A stretch of 64,000 nucleotides of DNA from Melanocharis versteri (Eukaryota > Chordata > Aves > Passeriformes > Melanocharitidae). The stretch is from NCBI GenBank assembly GCA_013397845.1, contig VZTG01004393.1, forward strand, positions 620,001-684,000. The letters are read 5' to 3'. Of this stretch, positions 1 through 12,700 are shown in pieces; position 1 is the first letter of the stretch, and every line of letters begins with the position of its first letter. The notes beneath the pieces are model-generated. The model had not been told where the DNA came from. It was given only the letters and a program-made list of their open reading frames with translations, and did not search any database. The position numbers were made by a program, and so were the translations under genes.

Positions 1-3000
1 AAAGGCTGCAATTCATATTCTGAATCTTTTTGTTGAATATGAAGAAATTAGACATGCCACATATTTAAACAGATTTATTCCTAAGCATGTTTCTCTATTC
101 AAACTCAAAGCTTCAGAGAGAAAGCCTGTTTCTCATAACTTCAGAAATAATCCCATTAGTATTTTTAGATTTTACATGCAATATGTTACCAAAGTAAGAG
201 TTCTCACTGAGGCCTGTGCCTAAAAGATGCAGTATTTCTCAGAGCTATTCTCAATACACCGGATAGATGCCAGCGCGATGGTGGAGGCATTACGTAAAAA
301 GGGGGTTGCACTTGATGTAAATTACTCCATGATCTGCACACTCTTGAAATTCAGACATCTTTATCAAAAGCTGTTATTTTTATGAGCATACTAGAGCACT
401 TTGAAGACGTTAACTCATTTTACATGGAAATGAAAGAACCAGTGCAAATTTACATAGCAGAACAGTGAGTCAACCAGAAATAGAATCTACAGTTTCCAGC
501 ACAGTCTATGCTCTGCCACACAACACTGTCTCACCACCTTGCCTCAATTATTCATGAGGTGTTCTGCATTCTTTATAAAGCTCCATGCTTTAACTGGGAA
601 ATGAAACAAAGTAATGCCACAGGCACTGAATAATGTATGAGTGACATCATGCCAGCCCTGAGGAGCCGGGTGAGCAGCAGCCCCTCACTGGGCACAACGC
701 CTCCGAGCGCACCCGGCAAAGCCCCACCACGCCAAAGGCTCCCACCACCTGCTCCAGCAAACCTCAACTCAGACACTCCTCAGACCATGATTAAAACCCT
801 TGAGAACTGATGCCTTGGAAAACAATTCTCCTAGAGCTGCCCTATTTGTCCTTTGAGTTCTCCAGCTATGCTGTGCATTTATGTTTAACAAAACACATTG
901 TGTACTACTCAGCCTTGTTCCGTGAGCTGAGGCACAGCCATGGCAGATCTGACTTCCCAGATTTTGAATTGACTGAGCACATCCCTATACAGCCCACATA
1001 CATTAGATCCAGCACTTCTGGGACAAAGAACTGCATAAACAAGTTTACACAACTGAACTGATCTACTCCACCTGGCTATGGTCCCCAGTTTGCACCAAAA
1101 CCCCCACATCCCTGTGGAAAAAGTACCTTTTCTTTAAAACCTACGTTTGTTCCTCTAAGACAAGCCCTAATGCCTACATTTCACACACAAGTAATTAAGT
1201 GAAACATTTTTCCATCCAATCACTGGATGGTATTGAGGCATCTGCTCCTTAAGGTAACCTTACAAGGTTTCCACCCCGTGAGCCTATATTTATTTTAAAG
1301 AGAGATATGCATTAAATGTTGTTAAAGCAGATAAGAAGGTGTGAGTTCTGGTTCAACTACTTGTAACATAAGATCAAAACTGGATCCAAAAATAAACAGC
1401 ACTTGTACCTACTGTGATTGAATTTGTAAATGCACATAGAATTGACATTCTGACTCATCTTTTTCATTAAATATCCAACTTCATGTAAAGACATTGTCCT
1501 GTCTTGCTTCTAATTTACATTAGAAAACAAAGCCTTCCCAACACTGACCTGTAGCACAAAAATCAAAATCAGTCAATTAAACCTGTCCTGTATTCCATTA
1601 AGTGATTTGTTGAAAGAAACAAACTGTATTTAGTGAACTATACAGAGGATTCATTCCTGGTTTGTATCCAGTTCCAATCTGCACCATTTAAGAAAAATAC
1701 AAATCCTAGATGTGGAGGAACTGCATAGTATCAAATTTTCTGTGTTGACTGTGCCAACTTTTCCTTTTTGCTAGACATAAAAAACATAGTAAAAAAAGGA
1801 AAACTCAAGAAGAAAAAATTTGGCCTGCTTAGTATATCACAACTTAATTTCATTTAATCAGCTAAAAAAATTCACTAAATGTTTTTTGCGCAATTTTAAA
1901 TTGATCATTAAATTCTAAAAGGCATTACCAGAAAAGATGCTTCTGTCCAACATTTTTTCCCACATGATAGGCAAAAAATTTGCTCTGACAACAGCTTGTT
2001 AAGCTTAGCTTCCTAACTTCTAAGATGCTATATTAGTAATTAAATTCATGGCATTGCTTAATTTAGAAATACATATATACTTATTTTTATATATGTGCAT
2101 GTGTGTGTATAAGTTCCTGTTAACAGCTGAAAGTTTATGCTTATTTTTTTTATGTTGAAGAGCAAAGCCTCTGAAGATTCTGTAAATGAAGACCAGAATC
2201 AATTAAGCTGGCTGTATGTTTTAACTGAGCAATGTTCATAAAGAACCAGCAGTAGTAAGTTGAAGGCATAGTGGGTCGGCAGAGGTATAGCTGACAGGCC
2301 TAGCAGAGAAACCACAAGCACAGGTTTTCTCAGCATTTCTATAAAAACAGTACTTCTAGGTCATGAAATTACAAACATTTTCCCAGAAGTAAATTCCTTT
2401 CAATATTACTATTTTAAATTTTGTTCAAGATGTTGCTCTCCCCCTCTGTCCACAGCCCTACCTCTAGGAGAACACAAATAAGTCAATGAACTCAGGATCT
2501 AATCTACTGTGATTATTTTTTCCAAGTGCCTTTTGTTGTTGCCATTCATAAGGAGCTAAGAATCCTTAGAAAAATAAATATACAGGAAACAAACCCTCCC
2601 TGTCTCTCCCATCTGACTCATTCATCTAATCTTACTGAAGATGGTCGTTCAAGTTTGTTTTCATAGGCTGGACAACATGAAACACCATTTTATTCAACTG
2701 ATACACAGAAAAGATGCGGATGAAGGGGAAAGGACATGGTAAATGCAATCATGTCCTTTATCTAAATACTTAAGGCAGATAAGAAACCATGACAGAAACA
2801 GACAAGAAATATGGAAAATGTTTACTCCATTATTCCAGTTCTTGCTGCATGCCAGGAGAGAAGGAGAAAGAAAAGAAACGTTAGAAATAGAACAGAGAAT
2901 AAGGATTAAAAGACCACGTATAAGCAAGTAGCAAATATCCAAGTTTTGGTCTTAGAATGTTAATGCAGACAGTTATTTTACTCTAACATTTTAGCAACAG

Positions 3001-3657
3001 AATAAGCATTTAAAGGTAAATTTTAAGAACATGAAGTCTGAAATACAAATTAACCAAATTCTGACTATCTAGAACTTGAAAACTCATGTTATTCATCTTC
3101 CATATGTTAGGCACATCCACATGAGAAAGCAAGCTAAATGTCCACATAGTGCCTGTAGCTATGACAGATTGCTATTATGAACAACATAAGGAAAAACCGA
3201 ACAGTGGTATTCTGAAAATTCATGCAGTTTTTTTTAACTGCTGATACAACCAAACAATTCAAGCTTTATTAATATTTTTAAAAAGTTGCTTAGTTTGTAA
3301 ACCAACCTCAGCTTTGTTATAAAGAAAAAAATTTAGAACTATCAAAATGGTTTTTTTTTTCACATATTTAAGTCTTAATCCTAATAATTCTTAATCCTAC
3401 TACCTTCTTCCAGAGCATGAGAAGTGACTACAGAATATAAAATGGAGAAGACCATATAACCGCAATGCTGCAGTTTCCTTTTTGCATTCAGTTTACTCCA
3501 AGCATTGGGCCTTCCCTGCTATCCAGGCTTGCCTTATGAAATAGGCTGGGGCAAATTTTTACTTCAGATAATGACTGCTACAGATTCATTGCAACTTAAT
3601 CCTTTATGGAACCTGCAGGTTAGAGAATTTTAACCATGTTTACAATGCGAAACATAC
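1..3657 (-). other. VPS13C: Intron downstream of w76 (incomplete)
   Basis: At least 3.6 kb of intron. No match to the expected next VPS13C exon (human wording near NHIKKLEGETYRYHCAIPG) on the minus strand. The open frames here are short and look random. Mostly AT-rich; one GC-richer patch at about 640-780. Confidence 0.8.
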
Positions 3658-3772
3658 CTCAAATAAATCATACCCTTCAGCTTCCTCCCGGCTGTAGGGC
3701 CGGATGATGCCATCTTCACGGATGAGGCGCGGGGGACGGAGATTTGACACTTCTTCAGTTGATTCTGCCACC
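3658..3772 (-). CDS. VPS13C: VPS13C exon w76 (last coding exon in window)
   Basis: 115 nt, residues 3474-3512. Contains VAESTEEVSNLRPPRLIRED and GIIRPYSREEAEGYDLFE, which distinguish VPS13C from VPS13A. Ends on a codon boundary at donor GAG|GTATGT. Reading through the donor would add only five residues before a stop. The PH-like C-terminal exons must lie beyond position 1. Confidence 0.97.
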
Positions 3773-6700
3773 CTGCCATAGACAGTGCAACAGGATTCTG
3801 GTAAGCTTAATACAATCCTGAGTTTCACCAACACATCTTTAAGAAGTCACCCTTTCACTTGCCACACATGCCACTTACACACCCTGGGTACCCTGCAGAT
3901 GTAAATGGTAAAGACACACTGCTAATAATAAATCAAAAGTAGCACTAACCAATTAAACAGCTACAGTATAAGCTGGAGAAGTTTATTCCCAAATGCAGAT
4001 AATTTACTAAGGATTTTCAAGTTTATTAACACACTATCCAAAGGTTCACATTAAAACACAAGGAGCCCCTGATACGCACTGCTAACCAAATTTCAAACTG
4101 GGAAGTTTTACTCTGAAAATTTCAGTGGTCTATTTTTCACAATAAATTTAATTGACATTTCTCCTCAGGGGAAGGAGCAAAAGGCAAAAACTGATTAGTT
4201 ATTGTTTACCTGAACTACAACACTGCAACATGTTCTCTGAAGCAGCAAATTCCTCGTCATCATAAAATACATTCGTTACAGGCTACTGAACATTTCTCAA
4301 CCCCACATATCATCCTGCTTTTTGTATTTAACAAATAATCATGTGGCACTACTGGAGCACTTTACCACCTGGTATCCAACATAGGGTGAGTACTTCAACA
4401 TTTCCTCTTGCACTGTACCTTTGAATTCCCTGGAAGGTACTGCTAGCCATATCTACTATGCCTCCCGTTGGGCGGGCTACCACTCCTACAAGGCCCTTTC
4501 CAATTCCTTTGAAGAATCCAGCTGCACCTTCTTTTTTAGCCCCTTTAAAAGAAAAGAAAGAGAAAAATGAATGTTTTCACTACCTACTTAACCACAGAAT
4601 TAAACCATTACTGCTGCAGGGGAACTGTTTTGTATTGGAAACAGCCCACAGCCATTGACTGCATAGAGTCCTATTGTACAAAGAGCTGCCTGTGGAAAGT
4701 CACCCACTGCTTCCTGGTCTGCCCAGACACATCACTGTTCACTTAGTACCCTACCAGCCTCTGAAGGGCCCAGAACTGAGATGTTATCAAGATTTTCCTT
4801 CTCACACTTTCAGTCTAGACTATAGGCTAATAGATGAGTTTTTTATAGGTTGACAGTAATAACAAAATATTCTGAAGACACTAAGATGCACAACTATGAT
4901 AAAAGTTAACTAATTCTACCTCAAAATTACATGGTTCTGGTGATATAAAATTATGGAAGAACCAAAGGAGTGTTCAGCAAGCAGGTGTGTTCATCCACCA
5001 AAGAGACAAGGACTACATATCAAAGTATAACCCAAAAGCTATAAAATACCACACAGTAACAATTGACTCCCAACACCTAAATCACTATCACTTGAAAATT
5101 AATAAGAGGCATTTTATCCTGGGTATTTTTCATCATCTATCATATTCATGAAGTAACAGGAACAAATACTGACTTCAGGCATAAAACCAAATTTGCTTTT
5201 TAGGATTCCCCTGACCTCTGGAGCCCCAAAAAACTTTTTCAGATGGTGATTTTTACTTTTTTGTTTTTACTATCCTTATTCCGGTTTCAGACAATAAATT
5301 GGGTACTACAGCAGGCCTAACAAAACACATACAGAGACAACCCCTTCTTAACTCACACAAAGGTTTAAAAGGTGGTAAAGCCAATAACAGATATAAAGAT
5401 ATTTGAGGAAATCATCATATAAATTCACATCTGAATGAGAAGTATAAAAATCTTGCTATGCATTAGCATCACCAGACTTGGATTGATATTTCTTAACATT
5501 ACAAGATAAATTGTAAAGTATTGAGAAACCACTTGAGCAATGCAGTGCAGCCTTTGTGCTTACCTTCTACTGGTTTAGTGATGATGCCTGTCACACCTCC
5601 AACAACACCCTAAAACAAAGATAATTAAGTTCCCAATGAGAAACTGGAATGCTGTCAGTCCAACTGGGCAACCTGTTGTCTCACATCCTTATTTTAATAC
5701 TTTATAATGTAAAGTTCAGTATCAGAAACACTGTTTGCTGGGGGATTTGGCTTTGTTTTTTCTCTTCATATTCTTAAGAAAACTATAGCTGAGGGAAAGA
5801 CTTGAATGACAGAACTGACTGCAAGGTCAAGTAAGGGCCCAGTTACTTTAATTACCTAACACATTTGTTGAACATGAGTAACTATTTATTTATTTATACA
5901 ATTCATATGAGAAATTGGTGTTATTTCCTGTTCAAGATCCTAATTTCAGTTCCTCAGGCTGACCAGAAACATGACCTCAAATACCACAGCTGATGCACTA
6001 CACTGAGTCTCCTACAAACCCACTGCCTGCTTGTCCCTTCTGTTTAGTTACTTAACTGACAATGAAGATACCAAACTTTCTTGCAGGTGATTTTCATGCA
6101 AGTTGGCACATCAAACACTCATCTCCAAATCCATACCCGTAATAGGCCTTTTCCTCCTTTGGCCAGGCTCTCCCCAAAGTCTTTTGGCTGCCGACCCATT
6201 TCCTCTCTCCTTTTCTGCTGAAATTCTTCATCCAGAGTAATGGCAGCCAAGCCTTTGCCAACAGTACCAGTGATCCTGGACACCACCCCTGCTGCCCCAC
6301 CTGAGGGAATAGGGCAGAAAGCAGAAGTTACTGTGCTTTCACAGCTTAAGTGCAGACAACACATAGGAAGCCCACAAGTTCATAGCAATTTCCCTTCATA
6401 TTCAGTTCAGACATGATGAATTCACACAGAGCTACACGTTGTCCATGAGAAGACTCCAGAATCTGGTCTGATATCCAAACATACAGCAATAGGGAACACT
6501 TACAGCACTTCACTACATGCTACATAGCATATTGGATGAAATAGTGTTTTCTCTAATTGCTGTTAAGACACAGCTAAATAAAAATCTAAGGTAATTGCAA
6601 TATAACATTTCTCAGGCTTTTCCAGACATTTTAGGACCATTAAAGTTATGCTTCTTATTTATCTAGAGCATGTTACTAATTAAGTTATATATGCAATGTT

Positions 6701-9700
6701 TCTCACATTGGTTGCTCAGTCTACAAACAGACATTTAGATGGTCTCAGGTAAATTATGTGTGAATGATCTGTATCAGAAATACTGGCAACAGTATGACAA
6801 CCTTAAATATTCACTAGGAAAACAACGTGGGAATTCACCAAAAAAGAACGGTATGACACATACCCACTGTGTGTCCGAGAAGACTTCTAACACCAATTAC
6901 AAAGCCTTCAGCAAATTCTTCAGGTCCTTGAACAGCACCCTAAAAACAAAATTTACTAAGAATAGCAGAAAACTATACAATGATGCATCTGTTTCAAGAA
7001 AAACTAGCAATTCCTTTACATTGATGCAAGTAAGGTCATCTGAATAGGTTATTTCTTTGAAATTCACATTAAAAAATTACTGCTACCTGCCTGTTCAGGG
7101 TGTGGAGTACAGTGACAACAAACTATAACTCTTACCAGTACATTCAATCAGCCTTTTATAAAGACACAGTTAAAGAATCAGGAGCTCATACCTGGAATGG
7201 CTCATAGAAGAAAGCTTCGACTCCCTCAGACAATCCTCTGATCAAACCAAATGGATTTCCAAGAACATCTAATCCAAGTACAAGAACATACATCTGTTTC
7301 AGGAACTAAATGATGAGAAGGAAGAAAAATGGGAAAAAAAAAAAAAAAGCAGTGTTATGAGCTGTTGTCAGAACCCAAGGCTGGTTCATTTTTTAATTTA
7401 CTACCCAAGTAAGGTATCAGAGTACCCAACCAAGTATTTGGTGAAGAAAAATAAAATCTTCTTTAAGACACATACTCAAAATTTTACACAAAGGCTCGAC
7501 TAAATAAGCTTACTTGTTCACTATAATGTCTAACAACTCTCATCCTCAGTTGATCTCTCTTGTAGAACTGGTATTTAATCTCAAAGAAAGCAAGTCTGAA
7601 AGACAAGTAATCATACATTAGTTAAAGATACCCTTCCTCATTCAAATACTTCTCTGCCGTCCTTCAGATAATCCTAAAGACTATTGCCTTATAAAGGATC
7701 CCAAACCCCATCTTCCCTCCATTCCTCCCTTTCCCCTAAGGCTGTATAAACTTACACTAGAGTCAGTCAGCAAAGTTTACCATGGATCAAATTATTAAGT
7801 GTAAAGCAGCTTTAGTCAAAGTGTTAAACAAAAAAACCCAAACAAACAACCCCAACCAATTTTATTCGCTTACTTGAAAATAAGATCATCCACGTCTGTT
7901 AGAGTAGCTCCAATACTTTTCAACAGCAAATTCAGAGAATGGATGGCTATCATTTCTTCCCCCTTATCTGACGCTTCTCCACCAGAAGCCAGAGACAAAC
8001 TCAAATGCAACTGTCACGGCAGAATTAGTGAAACAAGACAAATCAAGACCAAAGAAAAGCCAAACCAGAGCAGACAGGTCATGTGGTGCACATGTAAACA
8101 AATCAGTGATGAAAGTTGAGGAAAGCTATAATTTCATCTACTAATGATTTTTCTTCCCTTGCTCCAAAAAAATCTAACTGCTTCAAGAGAGACATAAAGA
8201 TAATCCCATGAAAGTGTATTTTAACACATTTTATGATCCATTACTTGGATACCTTCAGGCCAATATTTTATCTGGCTTTCAGCATTATTATACCCATTGA
8301 TTCTTCCCACTTAGTTATGGTTAAAGGTCTGTTTGTACTCACGGGCAACAAAGGAAGTTTTCCAATGAAGTATTAAATTCTGGAGAATGAAAAATCCCTA
8401 CTAGGGATATATTTACTGTAATGAATTAATTGGATGTTTTATTAACCAGTAATCTCTCTATTGCATACCTTAATTGGAGAAATATGGAAATGTTCAAAGA
8501 AGCTGAGCATTGACAGGTCTGTTAAGGAAGACTCCATTAGCTCGGTGTTGAGTGCATCCACATCTTGTTGAATTAACTTAGACTGGGTTCAATATATTAA
8601 AAAAACAAGGAAGTTAATCTCATCCATATATGTAATACAATTAATCATATTATATATAAACGTGTTGTTATATATATATAAAAATAAACAGTAGAAAAAA
8701 TTATCATAGTCAAATACAGTTAACTAACTACTTAAATACGAGTGCACTAATGAATCCAGGGATAGCAAAAAAAACCCAAAAACAACCCACAACATACACA
8801 AAATTTCTGGGCGATTTTTCCATTTTATGTTATAGTGATATTCACTTAAATTCCTCAATCATTTATAGGCCCATTCCAGCAAAAGTCAGTTTCTGTCATA
8901 TATTACCCTTTGTCTTTCAGCTTCTGGGTCTGTAGATGGAGTGAAAAGTTCACTAAGTGCTCCTAAAAATCCTTGATCAATTTTCAGTGCCATTTCCTGG
9001 ATAAGAACCATGAAGTACCTAAAATGGGGAAAACAGTGTATACTTATATAAATTTAACCTAAATATTGCACACTTCACCTACACAAGTGAAGTCTTGCTA
9101 TGCAATGTCACATATTGAGATTTAAAATCCACAATATCAACTGTCAATTTATAGTTAGAAGTGATTACTGGCCAGCACTGCACAGAAAACAGACACACAA
9201 CTCTGATATTATAGTAGGAGAAGGAAATAATTCTGATTACTAAAGAATTTGCACAACAGTCCCTTCATGTGGTCAGTCCTTATTTTCTAAAAGTAAGTTC
9301 CTTTTTGAACAATGTTTTTTCACTGGAGAAATTTAAAAACTCAATCTGAAGTCAAGAGTGGTTTGAATAGGAGAACAAACTTTAGAAAAAAGTTCCGTTT
9401 TAAAATATATTACAATAAACCGTTACACTCACTTGAATTGCAGGACTTGGCTGTATTCATTGAATCTAGTGATGATGCTGATGTCAATGAAGGGTTTTGG
9501 CTCTAAAGAGAAAAAAACACTTAAAAATAAATTGCCAAGCTCCTACTTCCAAGGCTGAATAAATCCAATATTACTATAGACTTTCTCTTACCTGAATCCA
9601 AAGCAATCGACTTGGGAGGGGCTACAGGGTGAAATACAACAGGAAACATTGATCCTGGTAATTGATTATCAACCTAAAAAATTATTGCATAATTACAGGA

Positions 9701-12700
9701 ATATTTTAGTGACATGATAATCAAACACAGTTCCTTCTCTAGAAGGCTTGAGTAATTTGTTTATAAATTGTGTTCAAGAGGAATGCCCTACTTATTTGGG
9801 TGGAAGGAGGAAAGAACGAAAGGATTACTCTGGTAACATTGTGGAATGCTACTCATTTAGTTATAAAAGGTCAGATGGTCACAAGTGCTGCACAAGGGAT
9901 GCTTAGAGAGGTTCACACCCACAAAGACTCACTTACAAGGTTTGCAGCTGATGGCATACATTGACTGCATAGTGAAAACTACCTTCAGGTAAAAGTAAAA
10001 ACAAAATGAAAGAGAAAAGGAAAGAGCAAACTTCCCCATCAGCTGGCCAGAAAAAGCACCAGAGTCCCCAGTGAAGGGCAGCAAATGGAGATGAAGATGG
10101 CAATGATGGTGACTCAACATTATTTCCCTCTAGCACTGAACACTTCTCACTAGTACCTGCTAAAGTGCTCTACTGGCAAATTTAGCAACACGATTAGTAC
10201 TGACGGGACTATGCTGATCTGCTGTAATTGTTACACATTAATTCAGTGTTAATACTACATGCAGATACACTACTGCATACTATTTTAGCATATTTAAATG
10301 TCTATTCTCTACTTCCCATTAGACAGGCAGTTTTTGCACTAAAGGTCTCTAAACCCCTAGATATACTCTGTAGAATAATACACTTCTGTATAAAAACTAC
10401 AGTAAACAAATTTCAAAAAAGGTTGAGGTCTGTTTTAAAACACCAAACACAGCTCTTTAGAAATAAACTCTCCATCACAGCATCCTGCTTTACATTAGCA
10501 CACAGTTTTGTGGAATTCTTTCCATAATACTTGCAAAATCCTGGGATGACAGTTCTGCAGTACTTTTCCATCACAGCACTCCTGCTACTCTGATGTAGCA
10601 AGCAGAGCACCATGTGCGTAAGACTTGGAGATATGTCTTCACATAAATAAATAAAATCAAAGCCTTAATGTGTCTGTTCAGTTTCTAAATCAGGGGAAGG
10701 CTGGTACCTGCAGCCAGTACAACTGAGCCCGTAAGCTTCTTTGGTGAGGTGACTGTTTGAATTCAACCTGAATTCCTGACAGAAAGTTACGGCGGATGCT
10801 GCATCTGACTGGGAGACGCATTTCCATTGGAGACTTACTAAAATTCACCTGCAAATATAAGAAAGCAGAGCTAAGATACAGTTTAATTTGGGAAACAATA
10901 AAATGTTACACTACCAGTTAACAGACTAGCAAATAAACCCTGTGTTTTTCCTTATTATCAGATCGCAAGGCTACCGAATTCCACCATCTAATAAACTGCA
11001 TGGAAGGTAGTGAAAACTACAAGTTAGTCTGACAAGGACATTACATTGCAGCTTTAATTGTCCCAAGCAGGAACCTGTGTCATCTTAGTAGCTATTTCTT
11101 CATGAGTTGTATATTACACTGGCATAGTTAAAGATATTTATATGCAGCTGACTACTTTCCCAACTGATGTTTTTCTCCTGATACGTTTAAACTATGAGAA
11201 GCAGAAGCATAAAGCTCTTCTTTATTGAGAGTCAAATGTAATGACCTACAGATAAAAGATTTGATACCATGTACTATAAATGCACTACTGCAACAGTCAA
11301 AACTCAAGTATCCAAAGAGCTGCGGGTATATACATGTTTTTCAAATGAAAGGACGATACAGGAGACAAGCCTGACTATGGTACTATAAAATGTTGTATTG
11401 GACTTAGCCATTGGATTACAGTGTTTATGCATGGAATACAGGCATGTATAATTAATGTCTGAACAAGCTCAGGTAAGTGGATTAATTTCAAGAGTCCTTG
11501 AACACTGCAGACTCCTTTACCATATCAAGTAATGGGAACTGCACCTTATTAAGAAGCTAAAACCAAAATTTCTGCAAAGAATTTAGGGTATATAATGCAA
11601 ATACAGGTTCACAACTAATATGCAGACACCAAGCAATCTTTTCTACCACACAGAAGAAAAACCGTTTGAAGTTCTTACTTCATAATACAAGCCTGGATAA
11701 TTCCTCAATATGCCTCAGTATCACCACAAGACAAAAAACACTCTACTGTTTAAAATGTGTAACTATTTAAAATAAAATTCTTCCCTCTTATTTCTGTTTC
11801 TCTTCACACAGCATCTATCCCAACTTAGCAAACCAGCAATCTGTTTTAACTGTTGCACTTATTCTGCAAACATTTAAACACTGAAACTCAATAAATACCT
11901 CAGTACTGCTGTCCAGTTTATGCCAGCCAGGACCTTGGAAAGCACTCTTTGAGAGATACTTTTGATATGCTTGTTCCAACAAGTTTATTTGCTTTTGATT
12001 AAATGGTTTCCACTTTTGCCTCGGTTTACACTCCCAAACAACATCAGAACTGCAAGAGAAATAATGAAGTTTACGATTTCAGAGTTCTTAAACCTTTCTT
12101 ATGCATGCAAACCATGTAAAATATATTTTCCTAATTTCTCAGGCTCAAAAAACCCTATTATGTCTTTTTTTAATAAAAGCAAAAAAAAGGAGGCAGTTAA
12201 ATCCTATTGGTTCTAATTCCACAATAGGAGTAAATGCAAAACTTAATTTTAATTTAAAAGGTTTCACTTAATTTAACTTGAAATTGACCCCTTCAACTCC
12301 ATTGCTAAAATTATAATATGCTGCTAAATTTTGATTATCCAAAGAAATATTTACACTTCCATGTGCAGTACCTAGTAATTCCTATGTAAGAGACTTCTTT
12401 TTTATTTTCATTGTTAACTAGAGAAAGTCCAAGACTATGGATAGACAAGTTTATTTCTTGATCAGGTTGCTCCAGCTCCTCTGCTTGTCGTGCTTTAGTA
12501 ACCAATGCCACATCATCTGTGAAAAGCAGCACTCGCTGGCGTCCATCCAGGAAAGACACCCAGTGAATTTGAGTATTTGCATTGTAAGGGAACTGGCCAC
12601 AGTCATCCTGTATCGGGGGAAAAAAAAGCATATTACACGAGTAAATCCCTGATGCTGCTCTACGTTTATAAGCAAGTTTACAGACAAACACAAACCAGAA

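Noticed and set aside
573..1109. Short open frames on both strands in the leftmost intron
   Set aside because: None resembles the missing VPS13C C-terminal exons or any known protein; probably a by-product of the GC-rich patch.
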